From assembly GCA_035286745.1 (NCBI GenBank), contig DATECU010000251.1:1-23545 (forward strand): DNA of 23,545 nt, in the 5' to 3' direction. The notes below the pieces were generated by a model. It saw only the letters and a list, made by a program, of their open reading frames with translations. It ran no database searches and had not been told where the DNA came from. A program made the translations under genes and the position numbers. Shown in pieces: positions 1 through 7,512 of this stretch. Source of the DNA: DATECU01 sp035286745 (lineage in GTDB: Bacteria; Acidobacteriota; Vicinamibacteria; Fen-336). Within the stretch, counting starts at the first letter, position 1. Each line of letters begins with the position of its first letter.

Positions 1-138
1 GAGCTTCTCCGCCGTGCCGTTCACCAGACGCAGCCGAGCCACCGCGATGGGCTTCGGCTGCTCCGGGGTGACCACCCGGGGAGCGGGGCGCCCCGCGGCC
101 CAGCCGAGCAGGAGGAGGAGCAGCCCCGGGCGGAGCAT
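1..138 (-). CDS. Partial secreted protein of unknown function (5' end only)
   Basis: This reading frame begins with ATG at 138-136, 9 nt after the stop of the tyrosine kinase gene, and stays open for 46 codons to the left edge, so its 3' end is outside the window. The first residues (MLRPGLLLLLLGWAAG) form a short positive end followed by a leucine-rich hydrophobic core, as in a Sec signal peptide. The following stretch contains prolines and a VARLRLVNG segment that could start a beta-rich domain. I do not recognise the family. No strong ribosome binding site is visible, and the gene may depend on coupling to the upstream gene. Its position directly after the wza/wzc-like pair suggests a periplasmic or envelope protein of the same operon, which is inference from context only. 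Confidence 0.6.
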   Translation of the reverse strand, partial: MLRPGLLLLLLGWAAGRPAPRVVTPEQPKPIAVARLRLVNGTAEKL

Positions 139-147
139 GAAGCCGGC

Positions 148-2217
148 TTACTTCTTCCTGGCCGCCACGGCCTTGGGCCGGGGGGCGGGAGTCGCGGCCT
201 CCGACTGGTAGTAGTGGTAGTAGTAGCCCTTGGCCTTCATGTCCACGGCATTCAGCACCACCCCCAGGAAGTTGGGGCAGGCCTTCTTGAGGGTGGCGAT
301 GCTGCGTTTGATGAGCTTCTTGTCCACCTGGTTGTGTTGCACCGTGAACACCGCCATGTCGGCGTGACGGGCCAAGAGCAGGGCGTCGGTGACGGACGCG
401 ATAGGTGGCGAGTCCACCAAGATCCACTCGAAGTGGCGCTTCAGGTGCTGCAGGAAGTCGCCGACCGACTTGCGGGCCAGGATGGCGGGAGGGTTAGGGG
501 GCAAGGGGCCGGCGGTCAGCGCGAACAGGTTGGGAATCCGGGTGGGCCGTATCAGGCTGTCCAGGTCCTCGTGGCGGACGAAAAAGTCGGTAAGGCCGGG
601 TTCCCGGGTGAGTCCCAACCGGCCGTGAAGCTGGGCGCGGCGGAGATCGAAATCCAGCACCACCGTCTTCTCCCCGGAGGAGGCCAGCAGCTTGCCGATG
701 TTCACGAGCGTAGTGGTCTTGCCCTCGTGGGGGGCGGTCGAGGTGATGAGCACCACCTGGCCCCCCTCGTCCCTGCGGGCGAAGATGAGGGAGGTGCGCA
801 GGTTCTGGTAGGCCTCGGTCACCAGGTGGACGTTGGACTCGTCGTACTTGGGTACCGCCGCCAACAGGTCGACGTGCAGGTAGCGTTCGATCTCCTCGGG
901 GTCCTTGATGGTGTTGTCCAGGTAGTCGCGGACCAGGACCAGGCCCACGCCTAGCGCAATGCCCACCAGCAGCGCCAGGGCGGCGATCTTCTTCTTCTCG
1001 GGCCGGATCGGGGTTCGGGGTGGGGAGGCTCGCTCCACCACGGTGACGTTGTTGCTGCGGATGGAGGCCGCGATGTCGGTCTCGTTGAGCTTTTGCAGCA
1101 GCACCTCGTAGAGGTTCTTGGAGGACTCCGCCTCCTTCTTCAGGGCATCGAGCTCGGCACCCTTGCGGCTCTGGGAGGCGGCCTGGGCCTTCTGGTTCTC
1201 GATGGCGTTTCGGATCTCGGTCTCCCGCTTCTGAAGCTGGGAGAGCTCGGCTTCGAGACCGCTCACGATCTGGGATGCCCGTTCGTCCCGGGCCCTCCGA
1301 ATCTGGTCGATCTGGGCCTGGATCTTCTGCACCTCGGGGTGGGCTTCTCGGTACTTCTCCTTGAGCCGGGACAGGTCGAGGTTCAAGGTAGCCAGCTGGC
1401 CGGAAAGGGAGAGTGCGATCGAATCGCCCGCCACCTGAGGAACCGTGTCCAGGCTCTGGCCTCTGGCCCGCATCTGGCCGACCTGCTTGAGGGCTGCCTC
1501 CAGGGCGATGCGCCGACCCTGGGCCTCGATGTAGTCCTCGTTGAGCTTGGTGATGGAGGTGGTGACCGCGGAGACACTGCCTTCGGGCACGAACAGGTCC
1601 TGGGTCTGGTAGCTCTTGAACAGCTTGTCCTGCGCCTCACGCATGGCCTTCTGGGTCGCCGACAGCCTCTCTTGCAGCCAGTCGTAGGCCTTCCTGGCCG
1701 ACTCGATGCGGGAGGACAGGACCTGCTCGATGTAGACCTCGGCCAGGGTGTTGGCCCACAGGGCCGCCTCCTTGGGATCGGTGTGGGTCACCAGCACGTT
1801 GACCAGGCGGCTCTCCGGCACCGGATCCACGGCCACCTGAGTCATGAAGAGCCCCCCTGGGTCGGGGTGGTCCTTGAAGGGCGGCCGGTCCTTGAGCTTC
1901 AGGCGCTCCACCGCCGCCTCGCCCACGCTCTTGGAGCGCAGCACCTTGAACTGGGTGTTGTAGAAGTCGGCGTTCTGCCAGTAGTTGCCACCACCCATGA
2001 GGGCGTCGGTGACGGTCATGAAGGTGGGGGTGGGCGGCTCGATCTGGATCATGGCGGCGGCCCGGTACTCGGGGGTCTGCAGGTAGCCCAGAAGCACGCC
2101 CAGAAGCCCCGCCACCAGGGCCGCGGTGACCACCAGGTAGCGCCCGCGCCACAGGGTGTCGAGGTAGTAGCGGAGGTCGAGATCGGATGAGCCGGCGGCG
2201 GGATGGGCCTGCGCCAA
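148..2217 (-). CDS. wzc: Wzc-like polysaccharide co-polymerase with BY-kinase domain
   Basis: This 689-residue inner-membrane protein combines a Wzz chain-length domain with a cytoplasmic bacterial tyrosine kinase. One membrane helix lies near residues 27-46 and a second near 411-430. Between them is a long periplasmic region with coiled coil (about 170-370). The kinase has the canonical Walker A (STAPHEGKTTT, 493-503), Walker A' (VVLDFDLRR, 519-527) and Walker B (LVDSPP, 600-605). The C-terminal autophosphorylation cluster is YYYHYY (665-670), followed by an Ala/Pro/Lys tail. The oligomerisation motif reads EAYQNLR, with Q where R is common. The start is TTG, supported by AAGGAG five to six bases upstream that overlaps the stop of the exporter gene. 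In this family, cyclic autophosphorylation controls polymer length and export with the Wza partner encoded just upstream. No cognate low-molecular-weight phosphatase is seen in the window. Confidence 0.96.
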   Translation of the reverse strand: MAQAHPAAGSSDLDLRYYLDTLWRGRYLVVTAALVAGLLGVLLGYLQTPEYRAAAMIQIEPPTPTFMTVTDALMGGGNYWQNADFYNTQFKVLRSKSVGEAAVERLKLKDRPPFKDHPDPGGLFMTQVAVDPVPESRLVNVLVTHTDPKEAALWANTLAEVYIEQVLSSRIESARKAYDWLQERLSATQKAMREAQDKLFKSYQTQDLFVPEGSVSAVTTSITKLNEDYIEAQGRRIALEAALKQVGQMRARGQSLDTVPQVAGDSIALSLSGQLATLNLDLSRLKEKYREAHPEVQKIQAQIDQIRRARDERASQIVSGLEAELSQLQKRETEIRNAIENQKAQAASQSRKGAELDALKKEAESSKNLYEVLLQKLNETDIAASIRSNNVTVVERASPPRTPIRPEKKKIAALALLVGIALGVGLVLVRDYLDNTIKDPEEIERYLHVDLLAAVPKYDESNVHLVTEAYQNLRTSLIFARRDEGGQVVLITSTAPHEGKTTTLVNIGKLLASSGEKTVVLDFDLRRAQLHGRLGLTREPGLTDFFVRHEDLDSLIRPTRIPNLFALTAGPLPPNPPAILARKSVGDFLQHLKRHFEWILVDSPPIASVTDALLLARHADMAVFTVQHNQVDKKLIKRSIATLKKACPNFLGVVLNAVDMKAKGYYYHYYQSEAATPAPRPKAVAARKK

Positions 2218-2222
2218 GGGAT

Positions 2223-2228
2223 CTCCTT
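2223..2228 (-). promoter_or_regulatory. Ribosome binding site fixing the TTG start of wzc
   Basis: The minus strand reads AAGGAG, five bases before the TTG at 2217-2215. It overlaps the TAA stop of the upstream exporter gene (2229-2227). No ATG or GTG lies nearby in the frame, so this near-perfect Shine-Dalgarno sequence is the main evidence for a TTG start. It also implies that ribosomes finishing the exporter could re-initiate on wzc. Confidence 0.8.
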
Positions 2229-3105
2229 AGAAGACGCGCCGGGAAACCGAAACCACGTCGTTAGGCATGAGAGCGGGATCCTGTTGCTTGCCGTTGCGAA
2301 TGGACTTGAGGTCCAGCTCCAGGATGGTGCTCTTGCCGGTCTCCGCGTCCAAGCGGCGGACCCTGACATTGCTGCTGCCGAAACGGGTCAAGCCCCCGGC
2401 CATCGAGATCGCCCCGGTCAGGGTGAGGTCCCCTTCCAGCAGGTACCGGCTGGGGCGGGCCACCTCGCCCTCCACCGTCACATAGTACTTCGGCGAGGCG
2501 GCGATGATGTCTCCGGTCTTCAGCACCACCTCCAGGTTGATCTGGTCCTGCAGGGAAAGGGAGCCCGAGCCCAGGCGAATGCGGAGGGTCTTCTCGCCCC
2601 CCTCGAAGCCGCCCTCAAGGCGGGTGATCACGATCTCGCCGGAGGCTCGGGGCGTGAAGCCCCCAGCCTCGACCAGCACGTCGATGAGCCGGGTGCGGCC
2701 CCGCAGGGGTTTGCGGCCGGAGCTGTTCACCTCCCCCAAGACGGTCACGAACTGGCTCTGGAACTCCCGGACCTTGACGTCCACCTGCGGGTTCACCAGG
2801 TAGTCGCGGGCCAGGAGCGTGGTGAGCTTGTTCTTCACCTCGCTGACGGTGAGACCCGCCACCTGCACTTCACCGAGCAAGGGAAGAGCGATGCTCCCGT
2901 TCGTCTGGACAGCTGGGGCGCGCGACAAGTCCTCGTTGCCGAAGACCGTGACCTCCAGCACGTCTCCGGCCCCCACCCGGTAGTCGGAGTTGGCGGCAGC
3001 AGGCGAAGGGCTGGCCGCAGCTTCGGGAGAGGGTGATGGCGGCGGGCTCTGGGCCAGAGCCGACACCGAAAGGAGCGCCGCAGCGGCCAGCAGCAGGGCC
3101 CTCAA
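2227..3105 (-). CDS. Wza-like polysaccharide export protein (OPX), no lipobox
   Basis: This 292-residue protein starts with a clear Sec signal peptide ending in SALAQ, followed by a Pro/Ser/Ala-rich linker (about 20-40). A polysaccharide export (Poly_export) domain covers about 41-112, with the typical DYRVGAGDVLEVTVFG opening. Two SLBB-like domains follow, at about 117-200 and 207-290. Proteins of this family form the periplasmic and outer-membrane channel of Wzy-dependent export. Two features of classical Wza are missing: there is no cysteine anywhere, so no lipoprotein anchor, and the chain ends right after the second SLBB domain without the C-terminal amphipathic helix that forms the outer-membrane pore. 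The start is TTG, sharing TTGA with the stop of the beta-barrel gene and preceded by GGGGAG eight bases upstream. An outer-membrane partner is therefore likely, and the overlapping upstream gene is the obvious candidate. Confidence 0.93.
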   Translation of the reverse strand: MRALLLAAAALLSVSALAQSPPPSPSPEAAASPSPAAANSDYRVGAGDVLEVTVFGNEDLSRAPAVQTNGSIALPLLGEVQVAGLTVSEVKNKLTTLLARDYLVNPQVDVKVREFQSQFVTVLGEVNSSGRKPLRGRTRLIDVLVEAGGFTPRASGEIVITRLEGGFEGGEKTLRIRLGSGSLSLQDQINLEVVLKTGDIIAASPKYYVTVEGEVARPSRYLLEGDLTLTGAISMAGGLTRFGSSNVRVRRLDAETGKSTILELDLKSIRNGKQQDPALMPNDVVSVSRRVF

Positions 3106-5006
3106 GGCCGGTGCTCCCCGTAGACGCCGAAGCCGACCTGGATGGTGAAGCCGTCCAGGTCGGTGTCCAGCCGGCTCAGGTTGGAGCGACGCCGGTCGCG
3201 GCGGTAGTCGGCCCTGACGTAGGACCAGCGGGTGAGCGGCCGGCCCAGGCCCATGGTCCAGCCGAGGAGGTGGTCGGCGCGAGGTTCGCCGATCTCGGCG
3301 GCCGGGGTGCGATAGTCGTTGGATCGGTACTCCACGCCGCCACGGACGGCCAGCGAGAAAGGCAGCGGCAGGCCCACTTCGACGCGGGCAGCGGAGGACA
3401 CGTAGAAGCCGTTCTCTTCGAAGGCGGAGATCTGGGTATCGCGGCTCATGGTCAGCGTGAGGCTCGAGGCCCGGCTGAACTCCTTCCGAATACGCCCGTC
3501 AACAGTGAAACCCCCGTAGCTTCGGCCTCCCTCGCCCGCCTCCGGGTTCCGCTGGATCTTGTAGCCAAGGCTCACCGCCAAGTTGAGGAGGGACGCCAGC
3601 TCTCCCTCGACGGTCAGCAGACCCCCCTGAGCGTGGGACGCGGCTTGGGGTCGTGCCTCCGGCCGGGAAACCCGCTTGTAAGCGTACACCAGAGAACCGT
3701 GGGCGTTCGGCGTCAGCTCATAGCGGAGGCCGGCGGTCGCCCGCTGCGTCTGGTGGGAGATGAAGCCTGCTTCATCGACCAAGTCCACCGCGTCGAGGCC
3801 CAAGCTCCCCTGGAGATCGAGGCGCGAACCGGTGAAGGTCCTGAGGCCCAGGTCCAGGCTTTGGTGCGTGAATCGCCCCAGCTTGAAGAAGTACTCGCGT
3901 CCGGGATCGACTTCCGTCGTCTCCAGGACGCCGCGGGCGTAGTGAGCGTCGGCTCGGGCCTGCAGGAGGCGAACCGGGAGCACGAGTGCGGCGTTGGCCA
4001 GATGGGTGGTGGACCCCACCACGGCAAAGGCTGAACCGTTGCGGACGCGGGCTTCGTAGCTGGCCTCGAGCTGGGCCGGACCCAGTGGCGTGTCGAACGC
4101 CATCCGCGGCCTGAGCTCGAAGTAGTCGTCACGCACCGGGGTCGCCGTCTCCAGCGTGGCCTGGGCATCCACGTAGACAAGGTCGCCCTGCGGGCGCATT
4201 CGAAGCGGCCCCAGGGCGAGCCCGGCTCGGTCGTCTTCCGCGGGCTTGTCCGCCATGGGGAGAGCCTTCTTCTCGAGCTCCGGAGGCAAGCTGGCCGGGG
4301 ACGGGAAGATCCGGGCGTAGAGGCTGCGCAGGTCGCTCGCCTCCTCAGACTCGCCAGACACGGGCGGCTGACTCGGCGCGGGAAAGAGGGCGGCAGCGGC
4401 GGCGGCCAGCGAAGGCGGCGCCGGGGTGGGCGCGGCGCTGGGCGTCGGGGTGGGCGCCGGTCTCGGGGTCGCCGCGGCCACCGGGGTGGGCACGGCGCTG
4501 GGCGCCGGTGTAGGCGTGGGTCTCGGGGTCGCCGTGGCCACCGGGGTGGGCACGGCGCTGGGCGCCGGGAGCGGCTCCCGCAGCGCGGTCTCCGGACTGC
4601 CCGCCGCCGGCCGTGGGTGGAGGAGGGCGGGGGCTGAGACCAGGGCGGCCATGCCCGCCCGGTGGTCCGCCTCGCCGAAGAGGATGGTGAGCGTGGCCTC
4701 CTGCCGGCGGACCTCGAAGGGCACCTCCGGCGCCACCCCAATCCTCACCGACAGGCTGGCGGGCGTCCGCTCCAGGCGGATGGACTGGAGCGGCAGCAGG
4801 GCTTGAAGCGCGGGCAGGTGGGCGGGCGCATCGGCACGAACCGAGAGCACCAGGTAGGCGCCGTCCCGGGCCAGACCCACCTCACGCAGTGGTCCGGCGG
4901 AAACCACGCTGACCGCCGGGCGACCGTCCAGCCGCTCGGAGCCCACGCTCAGGATGCGCGGCTGTTCGCCGCCGAGCGCTACCGCCAGCAGCCAGGCCGG
5001 GTTCAC
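3102..5006 (-). CDS. AMIN-domain and outer-membrane beta-barrel fusion protein
   Basis: This is a 634-residue predicted envelope protein. A short hydrophobic start (AWLLAVALGG) may act as a minimal signal peptide. Residues about 16-112 have the alternating beta pattern of an AMIN domain, a fold used in the periplasm by amidases and secretins. A Thr/Pro/Ala-rich linker (about 113-210) contains a 20-residue tandem repeat. From about 262 to the end the chain alternates polar and hydrophobic residues with many Tyr, Arg and Gly turns, like an outer-membrane beta-barrel of the type found in exopolysaccharide clusters. The GTG start shares GTGA with the end of the WecA-like gene and has GAGGAGA six bases upstream. 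The TTGA overlap with the exporter suggests stoichiometric production. The proposed role is outer-membrane passage of the polymer, possibly anchored to peptidoglycan through AMIN. The domain calls rest on pattern recognition only. Confidence 0.8.
   Translation of the reverse strand: MNPAWLLAVALGGEQPRILSVGSERLDGRPAVSVVSAGPLREVGLARDGAYLVLSVRADAPAHLPALQALLPLQSIRLERTPASLSVRIGVAPEVPFEVRRQEATLTILFGEADHRAGMAALVSAPALLHPRPAAGSPETALREPLPAPSAVPTPVATATPRPTPTPAPSAVPTPVAAATPRPAPTPTPSAAPTPAPPSLAAAAAALFPAPSQPPVSGESEEASDLRSLYARIFPSPASLPPELEKKALPMADKPAEDDRAGLALGPLRMRPQGDLVYVDAQATLETATPVRDDYFELRPRMAFDTPLGPAQLEASYEARVRNGSAFAVVGSTTHLANAALVLPVRLLQARADAHYARGVLETTEVDPGREYFFKLGRFTHQSLDLGLRTFTGSRLDLQGSLGLDAVDLVDEAGFISHQTQRATAGLRYELTPNAHGSLVYAYKRVSRPEARPQAASHAQGGLLTVEGELASLLNLAVSLGYKIQRNPEAGEGGRSYGGFTVDGRIRKEFSRASSLTLTMSRDTQISAFEENGFYVSSAARVEVGLPLPFSLAVRGGVEYRSNDYRTPAAEIGEPRADHLLGWTMGLGRPLTRWSYVRADYRRDRRRSNLSRLDTDLDGFTIQVGFGVYGEHRP
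3114..3119 (-). promoter_or_regulatory. Ribosome binding site supporting the TTG start of the Wza-like gene
   Basis: GGGGAG on the minus strand lies eight bases before the TTG at 3105-3103. Starting there gives a full signal peptide with an Arg at position 2, whereas a later start would destroy it. Confidence 0.55.
4410..4568 (-). repeat. 60-bp in-frame tandem repeat (Thr/Pro/Ala linker)
   Basis: About two and two-thirds copies of a 60-bp unit lie inside the beta-barrel gene. They encode PAPSAVPTPVATATPRPTPT, a second copy with two changes, and a partial third copy (residues 147-199). On the plus strand the phrase ggcgctgggcg recurs exactly every 60 nt. It forms a flexible extended linker between the AMIN and barrel regions. 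Its length is likely to vary between strains through slippage or recombination. Confidence 0.85.
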
Positions 5007-6115
5007 CGCCGCTCTCCTCGCGGAGTCCGGCGCCGCTCACGGAACATCAGGATCAGCAGCAGGGCCACGAAGCCGGCGGTCTGCAAGAGCACCAGGAAGC
5101 TCTGGCCGGCGGTGGCGTGAGTCAAGGAGGCGGCACCCAGACCTAGAGCGAAGGTCATCAGGTAGACGAAGAGCACCGCGCCCCGCTGGCTGAAGCCCAG
5201 GGAAACCAGACGGTGAGAGAGGTGGCGGGCGTCTCCCACGTAGATGGGCCTTCTCTCGACGACTCGGATCACGATCACGGTGAAGGTGTCGATCAGAGGA
5301 ACCGCCAACACCACCACCGGCATCAGGATCGGGAACAGGGTGCTGGAGGCGTGGGACACATAACGCTCGAGCAGGGTGAGGGAACCCATCAGGTAGCCGA
5401 TGAAGTGGCTTCCGCAATCCCCCAGGAACACCGAGGCCGGGTGAGCGTTGTAGCGCAGGAAGCCCAACAGGCTGCCCAGGAAGGCCACCAGCAGCAAGCT
5501 GATGAAGAACTCGCCCAGCAGCCAGGCGTTCAGCAGAAAGACCCCGGAGGCCACCACCGCCACCCCGGAAGCCAGGCCGTCCATGTTGTCGAGCAGGTTG
5601 AAGGCGTTGGTCATGCCCACCAGCCAGAAGAGGGTGACCAGCCAGTTCAACCAGTCGTACGGCATGAACGAGGTCTTGACGTCGGCCGCGATCAACACCA
5701 CCGCCGCCGCCACCTGGCCCAGGGCCTTCACGCCTACTGGAAAGCGCTCGCCCAGGAGATCGTCGAGGAACCCGACCAGAAAGGCCAGGGCGGCTCCCGA
5801 GAGCATGGCCGCCAGTTGGATCTTGACCTTGGGCGCGTCCTTGAGCAGCAGCAAGGGGCCGCCCAGAAGCGCCCGCGCCCAGTCCTGCTCGCTCAGCATG
5901 GGGATCAGCACATAACCGGTCACCACCACCGCGGTGAAAGCCAGGAAGACCGCGGTGCCGCCCAGGCGGGGCATGGGCTGCTGGTGGACCTTGCGCGCGC
6001 CGGGCTGGTCGAGCACGCCCAGGCGATGGGCCAGCAGCTTCGACCCGGGCACCAGGAGCAGGCTCAGCACGCCGGTGCTCAGAAAGACCAGAGCCGCGAA
6101 GAGCGCGAAGCTCAC
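5003..6115 (-). CDS. WecA/MraY-family undecaprenyl-phosphate sugar-1-phosphate transferase
   Basis: This is a 370-residue polytopic membrane protein of the polyprenyl-phosphate N-acetylhexosamine-1-phosphate transferase family. It would start glycan synthesis by moving a sugar-1-phosphate from a UDP-sugar to undecaprenyl phosphate at the inner face of the membrane. Family signatures appear in order: PRLGG (49-53), the Mg-binding DD pair in GFLDDLLG (118-119), NAFNLLDNMDGLASG (170-184), FLGDCGS (230-236) and the HLSHRL carbohydrate-recognition motif (298-303). Around ten hydrophobic segments are visible. The GTG start overlaps the preceding GT4 gene by GTGA, and the 3' end overlaps the beta-barrel gene the same way. 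MraY is less likely because the gene sits in a polysaccharide cluster and has the WecA/TagO-like HxxHR motif. The exact sugar cannot be read from the sequence. Confidence 0.93.
   Translation of the reverse strand: MSFALFAALVFLSTGVLSLLLVPGSKLLAHRLGVLDQPGARKVHQQPMPRLGGTAVFLAFTAVVVTGYVLIPMLSEQDWARALLGGPLLLLKDAPKVKIQLAAMLSGAALAFLVGFLDDLLGERFPVGVKALGQVAAAVVLIAADVKTSFMPYDWLNWLVTLFWLVGMTNAFNLLDNMDGLASGVAVVASGVFLLNAWLLGEFFISLLLVAFLGSLLGFLRYNAHPASVFLGDCGSHFIGYLMGSLTLLERYVSHASSTLFPILMPVVVLAVPLIDTFTVIVIRVVERRPIYVGDARHLSHRLVSLGFSQRGAVLFVYLMTFALGLGAASLTHATAGQSFLVLLQTAGFVALLLILMFRERRRTPRGERR
5013..5019 (-). promoter_or_regulatory. Ribosome binding site for the GTG start of the beta-barrel gene
   Basis: GAGGAGA on the minus strand ends six bases before the GTG at 5006-5004. 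An in-frame stop lies at 5039-5037 with no other start codon between, so this GTG is the only possible start even though it leaves an unusually short signal sequence. Confidence 0.7.
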
Positions 6116-7311
6116 GATGGCACCTGTCCCAGACGGCGGGTGAGCTGCTCGCGGTAGAGCTGGTCGACGTCGCTCAGGAGTCGGCTGACCGAGTGCAAGG
6201 CCAGAACATGGGCGCGACCCCTCTGCCGCCGGGCTTCGACCAGTTCACCGCCGGAGAGGGTGGCCAGCACCGCCGCGGCTAACGCCTGAGGATCGGCGGT
6301 CGGCACCAGAAGGCCGTGCTCACCGCCGCCGAGCAGGTCGGGCGTGCCGCCCACCGCCGTCGCCACCACCGGCCGCCCGGCTGCCAGGGCTTCGATCAAG
6401 GCCACCGGGGTGCCCTCGTTGCGGGAGCAGTTGACGACCAGATCGAGGTCGCCGAAGACCTCCGTCATGTCCGAGCGCCAACCGTGAAAGAACACGGCCG
6501 AGCCCAGGCCCAGCTCTCGGGCCAGGGCCTCCAGGGTCTCGCGGTCCTCGCCGTCGCCCACCACCGAGAAGCGGACCTCGGGGCGCGCCTGCCGCACCAG
6601 CAGGGCGGCCCGCAGGAAGGTGGGCAGGTCCTTGATCGGCACCAGCCGTCCCACGATTCCCACGAGCGGAGCGCCAGCCGGAAACGCCGCCTGGCGTCTC
6701 AGGCTCCCGGCCGGGAGGGTTCCCGCCAGGCGCTCCAGGTCCAGGCCCAGGGGGATCACGCGAATGTGCTGCGCGGGGGCCACGCCCAGAGCCACCAGGT
6801 CCTGCCTCACCGCCTCCGAAACGGTGACCAACACGTCCGTCACCCTGCCAAGCAGGGCCTCCAGGCGGAGGAAGATGGCTGCTTTTAGGCCACCGAAGTA
6901 GCCCGTCAGAGCATGGCCATGGTAGGTGTGGATGATCACCGGAACGCGGGCCACCCAGGCGGCCAAACGACCCAGGGCGCCGGCCTTGGCGGTGTGGGTG
7001 TGAACGATGTGAGGGCGATAGCTCTGCATCATCCGGTACAGACCCCAGAGGGCCCGCACATCCGCAAGCAGTCGTACCTCGCGACCGAGCACCCCCATCC
7101 TGATGGGGTTGAGCCCGTGCGTCTTCGCCAACTCGTCGAGGTTCCCCTCCCGGGGCGACTCTTGCCCCACCACGAGCTTGGTCTCGTATCCACGATCCCG
7201 GAGTCCGGCAGACAGCAGGATCACGTGCACACCAGGGCCGCCAACGTTCAGGCGCGAGAAGAGCCGGAGCACTCTGACCGCTCCCCGGTCAGCAGGGGAC
7301 AGGGAACTCAT
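6112..7311 (-). CDS. GT4-family glycosyltransferase (GT-B fold)
   Basis: This 399-residue cytoplasmic or membrane-associated transferase adds a sugar from a nucleotide donor to the growing lipid-linked unit. The N-terminal Rossmann domain opens with LRLFSRLNVGGPGVHV, the glycine-rich loop typical of GT4 acceptor domains. HTHTAKAGALGRLAA is the characteristic HxH loop of this group. The C-terminal domain carries GIVGRLVPIKD and the E-x7-E donor motif in NEGTPVALIEALAAGRPVV. I chose the ATG at 7311 rather than the TTG at 7368, because the TTG is part of a candidate -35 element and the extra 19 residues do not resemble the family. The gene heads a coupled set (GT4, priming transferase, beta-barrel, exporter, kinase). 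It overlaps the priming transferase by GTGA, so it may add an early sugar, which is inference from position. Confidence 0.92.
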   Translation of the reverse strand: MSSLSPADRGAVRVLRLFSRLNVGGPGVHVILLSAGLRDRGYETKLVVGQESPREGNLDELAKTHGLNPIRMGVLGREVRLLADVRALWGLYRMMQSYRPHIVHTHTAKAGALGRLAAWVARVPVIIHTYHGHALTGYFGGLKAAIFLRLEALLGRVTDVLVTVSEAVRQDLVALGVAPAQHIRVIPLGLDLERLAGTLPAGSLRRQAAFPAGAPLVGIVGRLVPIKDLPTFLRAALLVRQARPEVRFSVVGDGEDRETLEALARELGLGSAVFFHGWRSDMTEVFGDLDLVVNCSRNEGTPVALIEALAAGRPVVATAVGGTPDLLGGGEHGLLVPTADPQALAAAVLATLSGGELVEARRQRGRAHVLALHSVSRLLSDVDQLYREQLTRRLGQVPS

Positions 7312-7339
7312 GCCCAAATGGCAGCTCTCGCTTCGGCAA

Positions 7340-7368
7340 AGCGTAGCACCCTCATCACATGCCGTCAA
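7340..7368 (-). promoter_or_regulatory. Candidate sigma70-type promoter for the GT4-WecA-barrel-exporter-kinase block
   Basis: On the minus strand a -35 hexamer TTGACG (7368-7363) and a -10 hexamer TACGCT (7345-7340) are separated by exactly 17 bases. The predicted start of transcription is near 7333, giving a leader of about 20 nt before the ATG at 7311. The -35 matches five of six consensus bases and the -10 matches three, including both key positions TA and the final T. This is a prediction from sequence only. Confidence 0.5.
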
Positions 7369-7393
7369 GACTTTGATTCTTAGAGACTTGACG
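7363..7393. promoter_or_regulatory. 31-bp imperfect palindrome overlapping the -35 (candidate operator)
   Basis: Perfect 7-bp arms CGTCAAG (7363-7369) and CTTGACG (7387-7393) are separated by 17 bp. The inner bases are also partly symmetric around position 7378 (C/G, T/A, T/A and A/T pairs near a three-base centre). One arm contains the -35 TTGACG of the candidate promoter. No T-run follows on either strand, so a regulator binding site is a better explanation than a terminator. Confidence 0.45.
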
Positions 7394-7462
7394 CCTTCTG
7401 GTCAGGCGAGGCCTCTTCCATTTAACCCGCATAATCTCGTGTAACACTTCATCTCTCTGGTG

Positions 7463-7477
7463 ACCCCCAACGGGGGT
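7463..7477 (-). terminator. Small GC hairpin after the polymerase gene, weak terminator candidate
   Basis: A perfect 6-bp stem, ACCCCC and GGGGGT, with a 3-base loop lies about 35 nt past the polymerase stop codon and before the next promoter. There is no U-tract, so intrinsic termination would be inefficient. It may instead protect an mRNA 3' end or be chance. Confidence 0.2.
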
Positions 7478-7512
7478 GTAGCAAGGAACGATCCAAGCCC
7501 GGCCAAGAGCGG

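Noticed and set aside
1093..2190. 365-codon plus-strand open frame opposite wzc
   Set aside because: Leu/Gly/His-rich shadow of the coiled-coil coding sequence, with no domain or ribosome site.
7312..7368. TTG at 7368 as start of the GT4 gene
   Set aside because: That TTG is the first half of a -35 hexamer with a -10 at 17 bp spacing, so it would lie upstream of the predicted transcript start, and the added residues do not match the family.
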